Source of the DNA: Granulosicoccus sp964594905 | GTDB lineage: Bacteria; Pseudomonadota; Gammaproteobacteria; Granulosicoccales; Granulosicoccaceae | Length of the DNA stretch: 21,837 nucleotides | Direction of reading: 5' to 3' | Assembly (NCBI GenBank): GCA_964594905.1 | Contig: CAZQOI010000051.1 | Location: forward strand, 1 to 21,837 | Shown here: in pieces, positions 1-7,922 of the stretch | How the letters are laid out: every line of letters starts with the position of its first letter | Numbering within the stretch: the stretch's first letter is position 1 | Translations under genes and position numbers: made by a program | The notes under the pieces: generated by a model | Told to the model about the DNA's origin: nothing | The model's input: the letters and a program-made list of their open reading frames with translations, nothing else | Databases searched by the model: none

Positions 1-2
1 GC

Positions 3-746
3 TCTGGCGTGGGCATCACGAATCCTGAAGGGGTGTACCCCAACGGCCTCAGTGTAGGAACGTTGGGCTTTTTCCTTGAGGACAAAAATGGGAAACAGTA
101 TTTGGTCTCCAATAACCATGTTATCGCCGATGAGAATAATGCGAGTGTGGGCGACAGTATCGTGCAGCCAGGTACATTGGATTTGACGCAAATGGAGCTG
201 CAGCAGATGAGCACTATTACGAAGTTACGTAATCAACTGGAAATTGGCAATTTGGATACATGGATTGACATTAGTACGTCAGCTGTAAATGAGGTTGATG
301 TTGCAATTGCCTCTCTAAATGGAGATCGTGACGAATCTAAATTGTCTCGTATTGGCTTTGGCTCCGAGGCAGTTCGGTTTGGTAAACCCTATAAGCTGGA
401 CCAAAACGCTCAGATTGTCGGAGATGCTCGGGTGTATAAAGCAGGGCGAACCACAGGTTGGACTGAAGGAGAGGTGAGTGCTATCGGTGTGCAAGTGGGT
501 GTTGAGTATAATGCTGGTGTTGCTCAATTCAAGAATCAAATTGCCATATTACCTAGTTCCGACAATACTGGGCCATTTAGTAGTCCGGGCGACAGTGGAA
601 GTGGCATTTGGAATACCGAGAATGAGCTGGTTGGTCTGCTATTCGCCGGATCACCTGCACGTACGCTCGCGAATCCAATTGACATCGTTCGATCTGAAAT
701 AACGCGTGAGTTAGGAAAAGGTACGCTCAAACTAGTGACGGTATAA
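3..746 (+). CDS. Trypsin-like serine peptidase, 5'-truncated by the window edge
   Basis: The protein shows a chymotrypsin-fold catalytic triad. Numbering from the GTG at 9, these are His37 in SNNHVIAD, Asp97 in EVDVAIA and Ser196 in SPGDSGSGIW, with a KAGRTTGWTEG strand between Asp and Ser. The spacing fits a compact bacterial trypsin-like peptidase of the kind with an NHV..AD histidine box. The frame is open to the window's left end (the codons before 9 read Ser-Gly), and the first residues already look like the middle of the first beta-barrel. The GTG at 9 is therefore probably internal, and the real start, with any signal peptide, lies outside. A membrane-protein gene follows 42 bases downstream and may be co-transcribed. 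The substrate is unknown. The family call is firm and the cellular role is not. Confidence 0.85.
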   Translation, partial: SGVGITNPEGVYPNGLSVGTLGFFLEDKNGKQYLVSNNHVIADENNASVGDSIVQPGTLDLTQMELQQMSTITKLRNQLEIGNLDTWIDISTSAVNEVDVAIASLNGDRDESKLSRIGFGSEAVRFGKPYKLDQNAQIVGDARVYKAGRTTGWTEGEVSAIGVQVGVEYNAGVAQFKNQIAILPSSDNTGPFSSPGDSGSGIWNTENELVGLLFAGSPARTLANPIDIVRSEITRELGKGTLKLVTV

Positions 747-788
747 TTGTGTTGTACTCTAAAGTGCTGTTGTCTCTTGGAGCGAGAA

Positions 789-1130
789 ATGATGGGCAAA
801 TATGTGCTTGGAGGCGTCGTTATACTTGGCGTTCTGGGTGGGGTTGTGTGGATCATGGGACAAAAAAACAACGAAGGTGCGCGTTACGCTGACGTCACTC
901 AATTGCAGTTGCTGTTAAGTGAGGAAGTAGATCAGTTAAAGGAAAAAATTGCAGTGGAGCCATTAGAACTATCTTTGCCAACTGATGGGAAAGGTTTGCG
1001 TCTCTTGGCACGTGTAGAAAAAGGTATGGCCGATAGTGTGCCAGCAGAGATTATTGTCACCTTGGAGTCGAAAGAGCTTATTGTCCCGGTGTCTGTTGAG
1101 GACAACTATCAAGTTTATAAGGCTCAGTGA
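789..1130 (+). CDS. Small single-pass membrane-anchored protein of unknown function
   Basis: This encodes 113 residues. The ATG at 789 was chosen because a GGAG ribosome-binding site (779-782) sits six bases upstream. The frame is open back to 747, but only through a TTG with no such site. Residues about 5-24 form one hydrophobic segment (YVLGGVVILGVLGGVVWIMG), followed by a charged 85-residue tail with a short helical stretch (LLLSEEVDQLKEKI) and alternating beta-like segments. The expected topology is an inner-membrane anchor with a periplasmic tail, although this is not certain. The gene follows the serine peptidase at a short distance in the same direction, so it could be a partner or regulator of it. 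The family is not recognised. Confidence 0.6.
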   Translation: MMGKYVLGGVVILGVLGGVVWIMGQKNNEGARYADVTQLQLLLSEEVDQLKEKIAVEPLELSLPTDGKGLRLLARVEKGMADSVPAEIIVTLESKELIVPVSVEDNYQVYKAQ

Positions 1131-1596
1131 GGATTCCGAGTTATTGTCTCCTTTGGTTTGCTCGAGATGACAAACCATGAATAATCAGGCGTCGCTTCCG
1201 TACGCTTAACCGTAGTTGAGGTGTTTCTGACGCGGATCTGGTACTACTTCATCAATAACAATCTCATGGTTTTATTGATAAAGTGCAGTGGGGTAAATTT
1301 ACAGCTTCGATAGAGGTTGATGTTACAACTGATGAGGAACCCGAGATCAAAATTTTTAGTCGTTATTTTTTGCGCATTAATAAAGGCTGTTTTCGATAAC
1401 CTTAAAATCAATCGATTTTTGGATGGTACTGAAGTAGGAATATAAAAAATCTTAAAGGCTTAGCTGTCGTGTTCGAATTTGACTTTATTCTGCATTTCAC
1501 TTGAAAGTTATAATCTTTTTACGATATAGTAACGATCTGTAATAACTCGATTGAAGAGTTGTTGTTTTTCAAATCACATCGGATAAAGGAGGCCAT
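1131..1596 (+). other. Intergenic region with a possible decayed coding fragment (1259-1399)
   Basis: No complete gene is seen here. One frame, 1259 to the TAA at 1397-1399, reads 46 residues of protein-like sequence (for example KFTASIEVDVTTDEEPEIK). It has no ATG and a stop directly upstream, so it may be the tail of a lost gene. It is not recognisable as part of comM, RHS or the peptidase. The rest is AT-rich and includes the likely RHS promoter. Confidence 0.3.
1501..1530 (+). promoter_or_regulatory. Candidate sigma-70 promoter of the RHS operon
   Basis: TTGAAA (1501-1506) and TATAGT (1525-1530) are separated by 18 bases in AT-rich sequence, about 65 bases before the RHS start. Both boxes deviate from consensus and the call rests on position and spacing only. 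Confidence 0.3.
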
Positions 1597-4500
1597 GTGA
1601 ACTTCTCGCGTGCCACATCGAAAAATAAAAATTTTGGTATACGGATATCTCAGGCCAAAAAAATACGCTGTAGTTTTGATAGCTCATTACATAAAACAAT
1701 CGTTCAAAAGTATTTTTCAACCGCTGTTAGTTGCCCAATTGGTATTGATCATTGGCGCTCTTGGTTCAGTGCGTCTGTAAGCTCTAAGGCGGTTGTTGTC
1801 TCAGTAATTTTCCTACTTTTGATCTCAGGGCAAGCAGTTGCAGAGCGCGTTCAAACGGGTGATCGAGCTTTTTCGTATAGAATTTTCGCCGCCCCTGGTG
1901 AAAATTCGTTTGAACTCTGCGATCAAATATTACTGAGCTGGGGTGTTCCTCAAGAAATACTAGATCAGTCCTTTACTAATCGAATCTGTTCCAGTGGCAA
2001 CTCTTCTTCAGATTATCCGCCGTTTCCAGCTCTAGCAAACCAGATAAAGATTCCGTGGGGCTCAGGTGAAAACTACACCGAGAAGCGATCAATTGCGGTC
2101 TACGGTGCGCCAAACAACAGTGATGCAGGTGAGTGCGGCGTTGGGAATCCGATACTGCCCTCCACCGGAACCAAAATTCAGTTTGAGAATGACTACATTG
2201 GTCCAGGAGAGCTACCGCTAGAAGTAAGCCGTACCTATAGCTCAGCAAAGCCAATTAGTGCGAACGGTTCGTATTGGGTCTGGACGCTAGGAAATAGAAT
2301 GCGCCTTGATGTCGAGCAAGGAGATGGCCGCATAGTGGCATTGTTTCCTGATCGCAGGTTCGTCAACTTTATCGAACAGAATGATGGTACGTGGAAAACC
2401 ATTGGTGGCGCCAAAATGCGCCTCACGCAAGATGGCGATCAATGGGTTCTTGGCAATTTTGACGCGGATCGAACTGAGACGTTTAATAGCGAAGGTAGAA
2501 TCTTACGTGTTTCCAAAAATAACCAAACGCTTAGCTTTGGTTATGACACAGTAAATGGCGAGGCAAGAACCGTCGTTTCAGACTCCTTTGGCAAACAGAT
2601 TGAGGTTTTCTTCAACGTTGATGGCAGCCCTGACCGTGTGGTTGATCCTGCCGGGAACACAATCTGGTATGGCTATGGTGGCGAGTCGAGTCGGGTATAC
2701 GCAGATAATTTAACGAGCGTCGCGTTCGGCGCCGATGATCTAACACCTACGATAGAAACACCAACCAAAATCTATCACTATGAGATAGACGAGGATATTT
2801 ATAATGGCCGAAGCGCCAAACAGTATGCAGGGAGAATGCTCACGGGGATAACTGATGAGCGTGGAGTCAGATTTGCCACTTGGGGGTATAACCTAGCGCC
2901 GTCAGATGGTAGGTACTCAACCAATTATTTTTACGCAACGAGTAGCGAAAATGCTGGTGTTGACAACTACACATTGGATATGACATCGAGATCTGGTGGA
3001 ACACATGTAACAAATCCACTTGGAAAAACGACGATTTATAGGTATGAGACTGTAAACGGTGTCCGTAAGTTGAAAGAAATAGAGGGTGTCGAGACACCAA
3101 CATGCGTTGGTACAACTCAGTCTCGCGAGTACGATGAGCAAGGATATGTTCGTGAGGAGATAGACAAGAATGGAAATGTGACTACATATACACGGAATGA
3201 GCGCGGGTTTCCGGTAACGACGACATTCGCTGTCGGTACGGCACAAGAGCGAAGTGTCACGACACAGTGGCACTCCTTGTATGCTTTGCCAGAAGTGATC
3301 GAGGAAGAAGGACGGAAAATTGAGTACGTATTTTCACCGTACGATAATCCTAGCTATACACAGATGTCAGTGACGGATCTGGAAACCAGTGAGGTTCGTT
3401 CGTGGACGTATACATACAATAGCTTTGGAAAGCCGCTGACAGTTGATGGACCTAGAACGGATGTCAGTGACATTACAACATACACGTATCACAATTGTAA
3501 TTTCGGCTTTCGGTGTGGGCAGCTCGCCACGGTTACGAATGCGTTGGGTCATGTCACATCTTTCGATTTCTACAACGCGCACGGTCTTCCCACGCAAATT
3601 ACAGATTCCAACAATCAAGTAACCACCATTGATTATGATCCGGTTCGTAGATGGATGACAAAAACTACTTATGCAGGATCTGAAACAACAATAAGTTATG
3701 ACAAGAGTGGAAATATCATACGCATAACACAACCTGATGGCGCATTTTTGGAATATGCCTGGGACGGTGCTAATCGGCTGGAGTCAGTAATAGACAGTCT
3801 CGGAGATATAATGAGTTGGACGCTCGACAATGCAGGAAATCGCACCGAACAAAAGTTATACGATTCAGGAAATCAAATTCGAAACCGATTTTCTACGGAA
3901 TTTGATGAACTCAGTCGTGTTCGAGCTATTGTTGCAGCCCATGGAGGTCGAACGGAGTTTGACTATGATAAGAACAACAATTTGAGTGCCCGCACCGATG
4001 CGAATTTAAGGGTGACAACAACCGAATTCGATGCGCTCGATCGCTTGTTCAAGGAGATTGATCCACTTCTTGGAGAAACGGTGTATGGCTATGACGACAG
4101 AGATAATCTTGTTGGTGTAACAGATGCGGAAGGATTGACGACTTCATTCACTTATAACGGGTTTGACCAAGTTCTTAAGGAACAAAGTCCGAATACTGGT
4201 CAGACGACATACACGTACGATAGTGCAGGGAATGTGTTGACGAAAACTGATGCTCGCAACGTTTTGGTCACGTACACCCACGATGAGCTAAATCGTGTTA
4301 CGTCAATAAACTTTCCGAATGGTGCTGAATCAATCACGTACCAGTATGATTTGAGTGCAAATGGTGTGGGGAGATTGCACCGAATTGATGATCAGAGTGG
4401 TTCAACTTTATATGATTATGATTCTCGAGGGAACATCTCTACCGTTCGAAGTACGATAGATGCAGTAGAGTATGAGACAACCTATCAATGGAATGCGTCT

Positions 4501-5892
4501 GATCGAATGGTTGGTATGACATATCCGAGTGGTCGTAGCGTCTCCTACTCGTTAAACGCTGATGGTGAAATAGAATCGATTACCGCTGTAGGTGCCGACG
4601 GAGCATCTGAAACGATCGCTTCTGGAATTACGTGGATGCCGTTTGGGCCATTGTCGAATATGACACTCGGAAATGGTATTCAACGCGAACGGGCGTTTGA
4701 TCTTGATTACAGAATCGACTCACTGACTGATGGCGATGTGCTCGCGTTGGGATACGGGTGGAGCCCAGTCGAGACCATCTCCGCCATCACCGACGCTAAT
4801 AACCCGGCGGCTAGCCAACTATTTGACTACGACAACCTTGATCGTTTGACGTTTGCAACGGGTGCGTACGGCGAACGAGACTACACCTATGATGGCATTG
4901 GTAATCGATTGACTCGCCAGTTATCTGAAGACGGTGGAGGTAACAGCGAGACGGAAACGTATTCATACTCCAATGGTAGTCATCGCTTATCAACGATTAG
5001 CGGCGCTGCCAGTGCGACGTACAGCTACGATAATGCAGGGAATACTGTAAACGACGGTGCTCGCACATTCACCTACAACAACAGAGGAAGACTCTCCAGT
5101 GCAACCGTCGGAGATGTAACAACATCGTACGGACATAACGCGCTGGGACAACGCGCGATCAAAGATCCTGAAACTGGAAGTGCCACGCACTACATCTACG
5201 ATCTCGCAGGTCGCCTGATTGCTGAAGCCCAGGATAGTGCTATTACCGTTGAGTACAGTTACCTATCGGGCGAGCCACTTACTATGTGGCGGGATGGTGA
5301 GGATCACACTGGAGGTGGAGCACCAAATGAGCCAACAGCAGACTTCGCATTCTCTTCAAGCGGTTCAAGCACCGAAGGTAAATGGCAGGTCTNNNNNNNN
5401 NNNNNNNNNNNNNNNNNNNNNNNNNNNNNNNNNNNNNNNNNNNNNNNNNNNNNNNNNNNNNNNNNNNNNNNNNNNNNNNNNNNNNNNNNNNNTGGCACGT
5501 GGTCAATTGGAGTCAGTATTAGAAGTGGTGCTGTTAATTATGATGTGTTGGTTAATACAACCTCAGACGCTGAGCCACCAGAGGAGCCAAATGAGCCAAC
5601 GGCAGACTTCGCATTCTCTTCAAGCGGTTCAAGCACCGAAGGTAAATGGCAGGTCTTTCAATTCGACGTCACTGCTGGAGAGCTGATCGAAGGTGAAGTG
5701 ACATGGGATGATCCATCCGCTGATGTCAGAATTTTCCTCCGAGATGAGACCAATACGCAGATCACTAATGATACCGATGGAGGCTTGCCAGCGATGGTAT
5801 CGGCAACGGCCCAAACCAGTGGCACGTGGTCAATTGGAGTCAGTATTAGAAGTGGTGCTGTTAATTATGATGTGCTGGTTAATACAAACTAA
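1597..5892 (+). CDS. Secreted RHS/YD-repeat protein lacking the C-terminal core and ending in PPC-like repeats
   Basis: The start is the GTG at 1597, four bases after a strong AAGGAGG. The ATG overlapping it (1595) is followed at once by TGA. A long basic N-region of about 63 residues precedes a hydrophobic core (64-77) and a likely cleavage after AVA (82). Around residues 180-215 is the RHS entry motif (CGVGNPILPSTGTK, then FENDYIGPGELPLEVSRTYSS). YD repeats such as YDSAGNV, YDSRGN and YDNAGN run to about residue 1230. The protein reaches the core motif EYSYLSGEPLTMW, where related proteins continue with YY.H.DHLGTP. Here it instead enters two near-identical PPC-like repeats (from 1246 and 1334) and stops. 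The missing core is in the next gene, whose ATG overlaps the TAA by one base. An assembly gap lies inside the first repeat, so the true length is uncertain. The likely role is a secreted beta-cocoon that encloses or carries a toxin. Confidence 0.93.
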   Translation: MNFSRATSKNKNFGIRISQAKKIRCSFDSSLHKTIVQKYFSTAVSCPIGIDHWRSWFSASVSSKAVVVSVIFLLLISGQAVAERVQTGDRAFSYRIFAAPGENSFELCDQILLSWGVPQEILDQSFTNRICSSGNSSSDYPPFPALANQIKIPWGSGENYTEKRSIAVYGAPNNSDAGECGVGNPILPSTGTKIQFENDYIGPGELPLEVSRTYSSAKPISANGSYWVWTLGNRMRLDVEQGDGRIVALFPDRRFVNFIEQNDGTWKTIGGAKMRLTQDGDQWVLGNFDADRTETFNSEGRILRVSKNNQTLSFGYDTVNGEARTVVSDSFGKQIEVFFNVDGSPDRVVDPAGNTIWYGYGGESSRVYADNLTSVAFGADDLTPTIETPTKIYHYEIDEDIYNGRSAKQYAGRMLTGITDERGVRFATWGYNLAPSDGRYSTNYFYATSSENAGVDNYTLDMTSRSGGTHVTNPLGKTTIYRYETVNGVRKLKEIEGVETPTCVGTTQSREYDEQGYVREEIDKNGNVTTYTRNERGFPVTTTFAVGTAQERSVTTQWHSLYALPEVIEEEGRKIEYVFSPYDNPSYTQMSVTDLETSEVRSWTYTYNSFGKPLTVDGPRTDVSDITTYTYHNCNFGFRCGQLATVTNALGHVTSFDFYNAHGLPTQITDSNNQVTTIDYDPVRRWMTKTTYAGSETTISYDKSGNIIRITQPDGAFLEYAWDGANRLESVIDSLGDIMSWTLDNAGNRTEQKLYDSGNQIRNRFSTEFDELSRVRAIVAAHGGRTEFDYDKNNNLSARTDANLRVTTTEFDALDRLFKEIDPLLGETVYGYDDRDNLVGVTDAEGLTTSFTYNGFDQVLKEQSPNTGQTTYTYDSAGNVLTKTDARNVLVTYTHDELNRVTSINFPNGAESITYQYDLSANGVGRLHRIDDQSGSTLYDYDSRGNISTVRSTIDAVEYETTYQWNASDRMVGMTYPSGRSVSYSLNADGEIESITAVGADGASETIASGITWMPFGPLSNMTLGNGIQRERAFDLDYRIDSLTDGDVLALGYGWSPVETISAITDANNPAASQLFDYDNLDRLTFATGAYGERDYTYDGIGNRLTRQLSEDGGGNSETETYSYSNGSHRLSTISGAASATYSYDNAGNTVNDGARTFTYNNRGRLSSATVGDVTTSYGHNALGQRAIKDPETGSATHYIYDLAGRLIAEAQDSAITVEYSYLSGEPLTMWRDGEDHTGGGAPNEPTADFAFSSSGSSTEGKWQVXXXXXXXXXXXXXXXXXXXXXXXXXXXXXXXXXXGTWSIGVSIRSGAVNYDVLVNTTSDAEPPEEPNEPTADFAFSSSGSSTEGKWQVFQFDVTAGELIEGEVTWDDPSADVRIFLRDETNTQITNDTDGGLPAMVSATAQTSGTWSIGVSIRSGAVNYDVLVNTN
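5332..5889 (+). repeat. Tandem PPC-like repeat units at the RHS C-terminus
   Basis: Two copies begin at 5332 and 5596. The 52 bases before the gap (5341-5392) match 5605-5656 exactly. The bases after the gap match the end of copy two with a single T/C difference. Each unit has the form FAFSSSG..GKWQVF, then FDVTAGE, WDDPSADVRIFLRDE, SGTWSIGVSIRSGAVNYDVLV. If the gap held just one copy's worth of sequence, the period would be about 327 bases (109 residues). The near-identity suggests recent duplication. Confidence 0.85.
5393..5492. other. Assembly gap of 100 N inside the repeat array
   Basis: There are exactly 100 N, the usual placeholder length. The second repeat copy has 163 bases between the same flanks. 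Because 163 and 100 differ by 63, the reading frame stays open across the gap. The true content may be one partial repeat or one plus additional whole repeats. Confidence 0.97.
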
Positions 5893-6728
5893 TGCGATTT
5901 GTAACGAATCCAAAACTGATGCGAATGGTTAATTTTATGAATCCGAAATGTACGTTGATTTGGAGGTCTTTGTGGTGGTTGTTACTAGCCTTCATTTATA
6001 TTTCTCCAGCGCAAGCAGCGACATACTATTTTCACAACGATCATCTAAGAACTCCTGTCGCATTGACTGACGGTTCACAACGGGTTGTTTGGAAAGGTAG
6101 TCAAGATCCGTTTGGAGAAAACAATCCAACTACAAATCTGCTGGAACAAAATTTACGGTTTCCAGGTCAATATTTTGATATAGAAAATGGACTTCACTAT
6201 AATTATTTCAGATCTTATGAACCGCTCATAGGGCGTTACACTCAGAGTGATCCAATCGGATTACACGGCGGTATGAATAGCTATAGCTATACATCTAACA
6301 ATCCTTTGTCTTATTCCGACGAGCTTGGATTATTCTATGGGGCCGGTTCTAGGTGGGGTTGGGGATTTTCATTCGGAAATATACAATCAGCCACAGGATT
6401 TCCGCAACGGTCAGAACATAGTACTCGTAACCAACACAATTTTTGCACACAATATGAATCCGAACTAGAAAGTCATTGTCCTGTTTATCAACAAGACACA
6501 GGTCTTGCTGCATTGATAAACAAAGGTCGAGAAAAATACCGAAATGCAGACGGAAGCGAGTGTGGATATGATTCTCAAGGGAATCTCCTTCCTGATGAAT
6601 ATGGGAATTACACATACAACTTTGAACCAGATTCGAACAATCCTCGACATATTTGGAAAGATGTAATTCCGCATTATTGGTATGGTGGGAACGAGACTTA
6701 CATTCCGAATTTAACTAATGTCAAATGA
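5892..6728 (+). CDS. Stand-alone secreted RHS C-terminal core with a variable C-terminal (probable toxin) domain
   Basis: This encodes 278 residues. The ATG at 5892 overlaps the upstream TAA (TAATG), implying translational coupling. ATGs at 5919, 5925 and 5937 are alternatives, and no good ribosome site is seen. A signal peptide is evident: basic N-region, hydrophobic WWLLLAFIYI, and probable cleavage at SPAQA/ATYY (residue 42). Mature residues 43-147 are the classic RHS C-terminal core: YYFHNDHLRTPVALTD, DPFGE, LRFPGQYFDIENGLHYNYF, GRYTQSDPIGL and NPLSYSDELGL. The last motif has DELGL instead of the usual DPxGL. Residues 148-278 form a variable domain with four cysteines and a segment WKDVIPHYWYGG. 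I do not recognise this domain. By analogy with polymorphic RHS toxins it is probably the effector. It overlaps the next gene by 11 bases. Confidence 0.88.
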   Translation: MRFVTNPKLMRMVNFMNPKCTLIWRSLWWLLLAFIYISPAQAATYYFHNDHLRTPVALTDGSQRVVWKGSQDPFGENNPTTNLLEQNLRFPGQYFDIENGLHYNYFRSYEPLIGRYTQSDPIGLHGGMNSYSYTSNNPLSYSDELGLFYGAGSRWGWGFSFGNIQSATGFPQRSEHSTRNQHNFCTQYESELESHCPVYQQDTGLAALINKGREKYRNADGSECGYDSQGNLLPDEYGNYTYNFEPDSNNPRHIWKDVIPHYWYGGNETYIPNLTNVK

Positions 6729-6957
6729 GTTGATACTTGCTTTGCTGTGTGGGCCTTTTTTTGGGATTTATGTTGCATTTGTGTATGAACCATTTTTTGA
6801 TTCGATTTACGGGTCGATTTGGCTATCCATAGCCCTGATAAGTGTTTCTATGGGTGCACTACTCCTGAAAAGGAAGAAAAAGATAAGATGGCTTTTCGTT
6901 ACGATGACCTTATGGTCTTTTTGGGGATGGTATTTTGGTATCGCCATGTGGATATAA
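6718..6957 (+). CDS. Small three-helix membrane protein, candidate immunity protein
   Basis: This encodes 79 residues in about three hydrophobic segments (roughly 4-22, 31-51, 58-77). A basic KRKKK loop after the second suggests a cytoplasmic turn. The ATG overlaps the 3' end of the RHS-core/toxin gene by 11 bases in another frame, the typical position and coupling of an immunity gene. The base composition is AT-rich (24 G/C in the 60 bases from 6781). No family is recognised. If it is an immunity protein, its membrane location would suggest that the toxin acts at or across the inner membrane. A simple accessory membrane protein is the alternative. Confidence 0.6.
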   Translation: MSNELILALLCGPFFGIYVAFVYEPFFDSIYGSIWLSIALISVSMGALLLKRKKKIRWLFVTMTLWSFWGWYFGIAMWI

Positions 6958-7105
6958 TCTGAACATATTCTAAAGATGCGATTGGTTTTCTATATGGTAT
7001 CTGGTCTTATTAATATATTCGGTTAAACCCTAATAAATTGGTGTTGGTTGACTACACTGGTATATGCTTGTCGTTGATTGTGTGAACTTAGATTGGTGAA
7101 GCATT

Positions 7106-7207
7106 TTACGAAGCCAAATCAAGAAGAATTTGAGTAGCTTTACGGTGGCGGGCCATAGCGACATAGATTAAATGGCGATATATGGTCTTTAGATGTGATA
7201 ACTCGAA
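7106..7207 (-). pseudogene. Unrecognised coding remnant, about 33 residues
   Basis: Read on the reverse strand, this stretch gives a protein-like tail (SHLKTIYRHLIYVAMARHR, then KATQILLDLAS) ending at a TAA. An in-frame TAG lies just upstream and there is no start codon. It lies between the RHS operon and the transposase scrap, in a zone of broken genes. The family is not recognised. The rest of 6958-7231 shows no supported gene. Confidence 0.3.
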
Positions 7208-7231
7208 CTAGCGCTGACACTTGATATTGTA

Positions 7232-7435
7232 TCAATAAGTTAATTTTTTCTTAAGAACTTCGTACGGTGTTTTTCCGCGTAATCCGCCATGTGGGCGATA
7301 GAAGTTATAAAACATCTCCCATTCCGCGAGCTGTTCTTCCAGCTTACGATCTCCCTTGTAGGTCAATAGCTGATAGAACTCCGTTTTGTCTGTCAGGCGG
7401 CTTTGTAACCATCCCATAAAATAGGTACGTGCCAT
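7232..7435 (-). pseudogene. IS481-family transposase, C-terminal fragment
   Basis: The 67-residue product contains the end of a DDE integrase core: RLTDKTEFYQLLTYKGD, then LAEWEMFYNFYRPHGGLRG and KTPYEVL. This is the hallmark C-terminus of IS481-type transposases. The full enzyme is several times longer, so the DNA-binding part and most of the catalytic domain are missing. Just before RLTDKTEF the homology is lost. The reverse-strand bases there can be read as NGMV in a second frame, so a small indel probably broke the original reading frame. By chance or by adaptation the fragment has an ATG with AAGGAGG eight bases upstream. It is not a functional transposase. Confidence 0.75.
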
Positions 7436-7505
7436 TCTAGAATCCTCCTTCAGTGGAGAACATTTTTCGTTATTTGTATTATGTTCTATAGTGCAGTATT
7501 GAAAT

Positions 7506-7922
7506 CTAAACTAAAAACAAGTTTAGTGCGTATGCCACTCGCATATTTGACTTGGGATCATGTCCTAGTTCTATTTTTCTAAGGGTCACAGAATCGATGT
7601 CCATTGATCTGGCCGCAGCCTTCAGCGTGAGTCCCCTGTGCACTCGGGTTACCCTCACCCGATCGCCAAAATTGGCTATGGGACACACAGGGCAATAACC
7701 TAGAAAATTCATGATTCCAGGATAATATCGTACGTCTGGCTCACGTTTGTTCCTCTCCCATCCAAACAGAGTTTCCGGGCAAACATCAAGTAGCTTGGCG
7801 ACAATTTTTTGCTTCATCGAACGGTCGAGCCGAGCGGATAAGAGATGATCACCTAAAGTTGCAATATTTTTCGGATAGCCTTTTGGTTGCCGTAAGCTAT
7901 TGAATTTACACGGTTGCAACAA
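7506..7922 (-). CDS. Helix-turn-helix regulator with two HTH motifs, N-terminus at a junction
   Basis: This encodes 138 residues. After a PKGYPKNIATLGDHLLSARL entry, a first Xre-like HTH spans about residues 36-60 (QKIVAKLLDVCPETLFGWERN). It is followed by REPDVRYYPGIMNFLGY, then a second HTH-like unit at about 88-115 (LTLKAAARSMDIDSVTLRKIE). This arrangement is known from small Xre-type regulators often found beside mobile elements. The only available start is the TTG at 7922, with an in-frame stop 25 bases further out. The start coincides with the point where comM homology begins on the opposite strand, so the native start may have been lost. Its target is unknown. Confidence 0.65.
   Translation of the reverse strand: MLQPCKFNSLRQPKGYPKNIATLGDHLLSARLDRSMKQKIVAKLLDVCPETLFGWERNKREPDVRYYPGIMNFLGYCPVCPIANFGDRVRVTRVHRGLTLKAAARSMDIDSVTLRKIELGHDPKSNMRVAYALNLFLV

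Noticed and set aside
747..788. TTG start at 747 for the small membrane protein
   Set aside because: It directly abuts the previous stop and has no ribosome site. The ATG at 789 has GGAG six bases upstream.
1479..1514. TTGACT ... TATAAT as the RHS promoter
   Set aside because: The spacer is 24 bases, too long for a sigma-70 promoter. TTGAAA-18-TATAGT nearby fits better.
3367..3732. Long antisense ORFs over the RHS and TULIP genes
   Set aside because: They lie opposite strongly conserved coding sequence, have low-complexity or unrecognisable products, and lack start signals.
7506..7526. CTAAACT/AGTTTAG inverted repeat as a terminator of the HTH gene
   Set aside because: The stem is only 7 bp, AT-rich, overlaps the stop codon and has no following T-tract.
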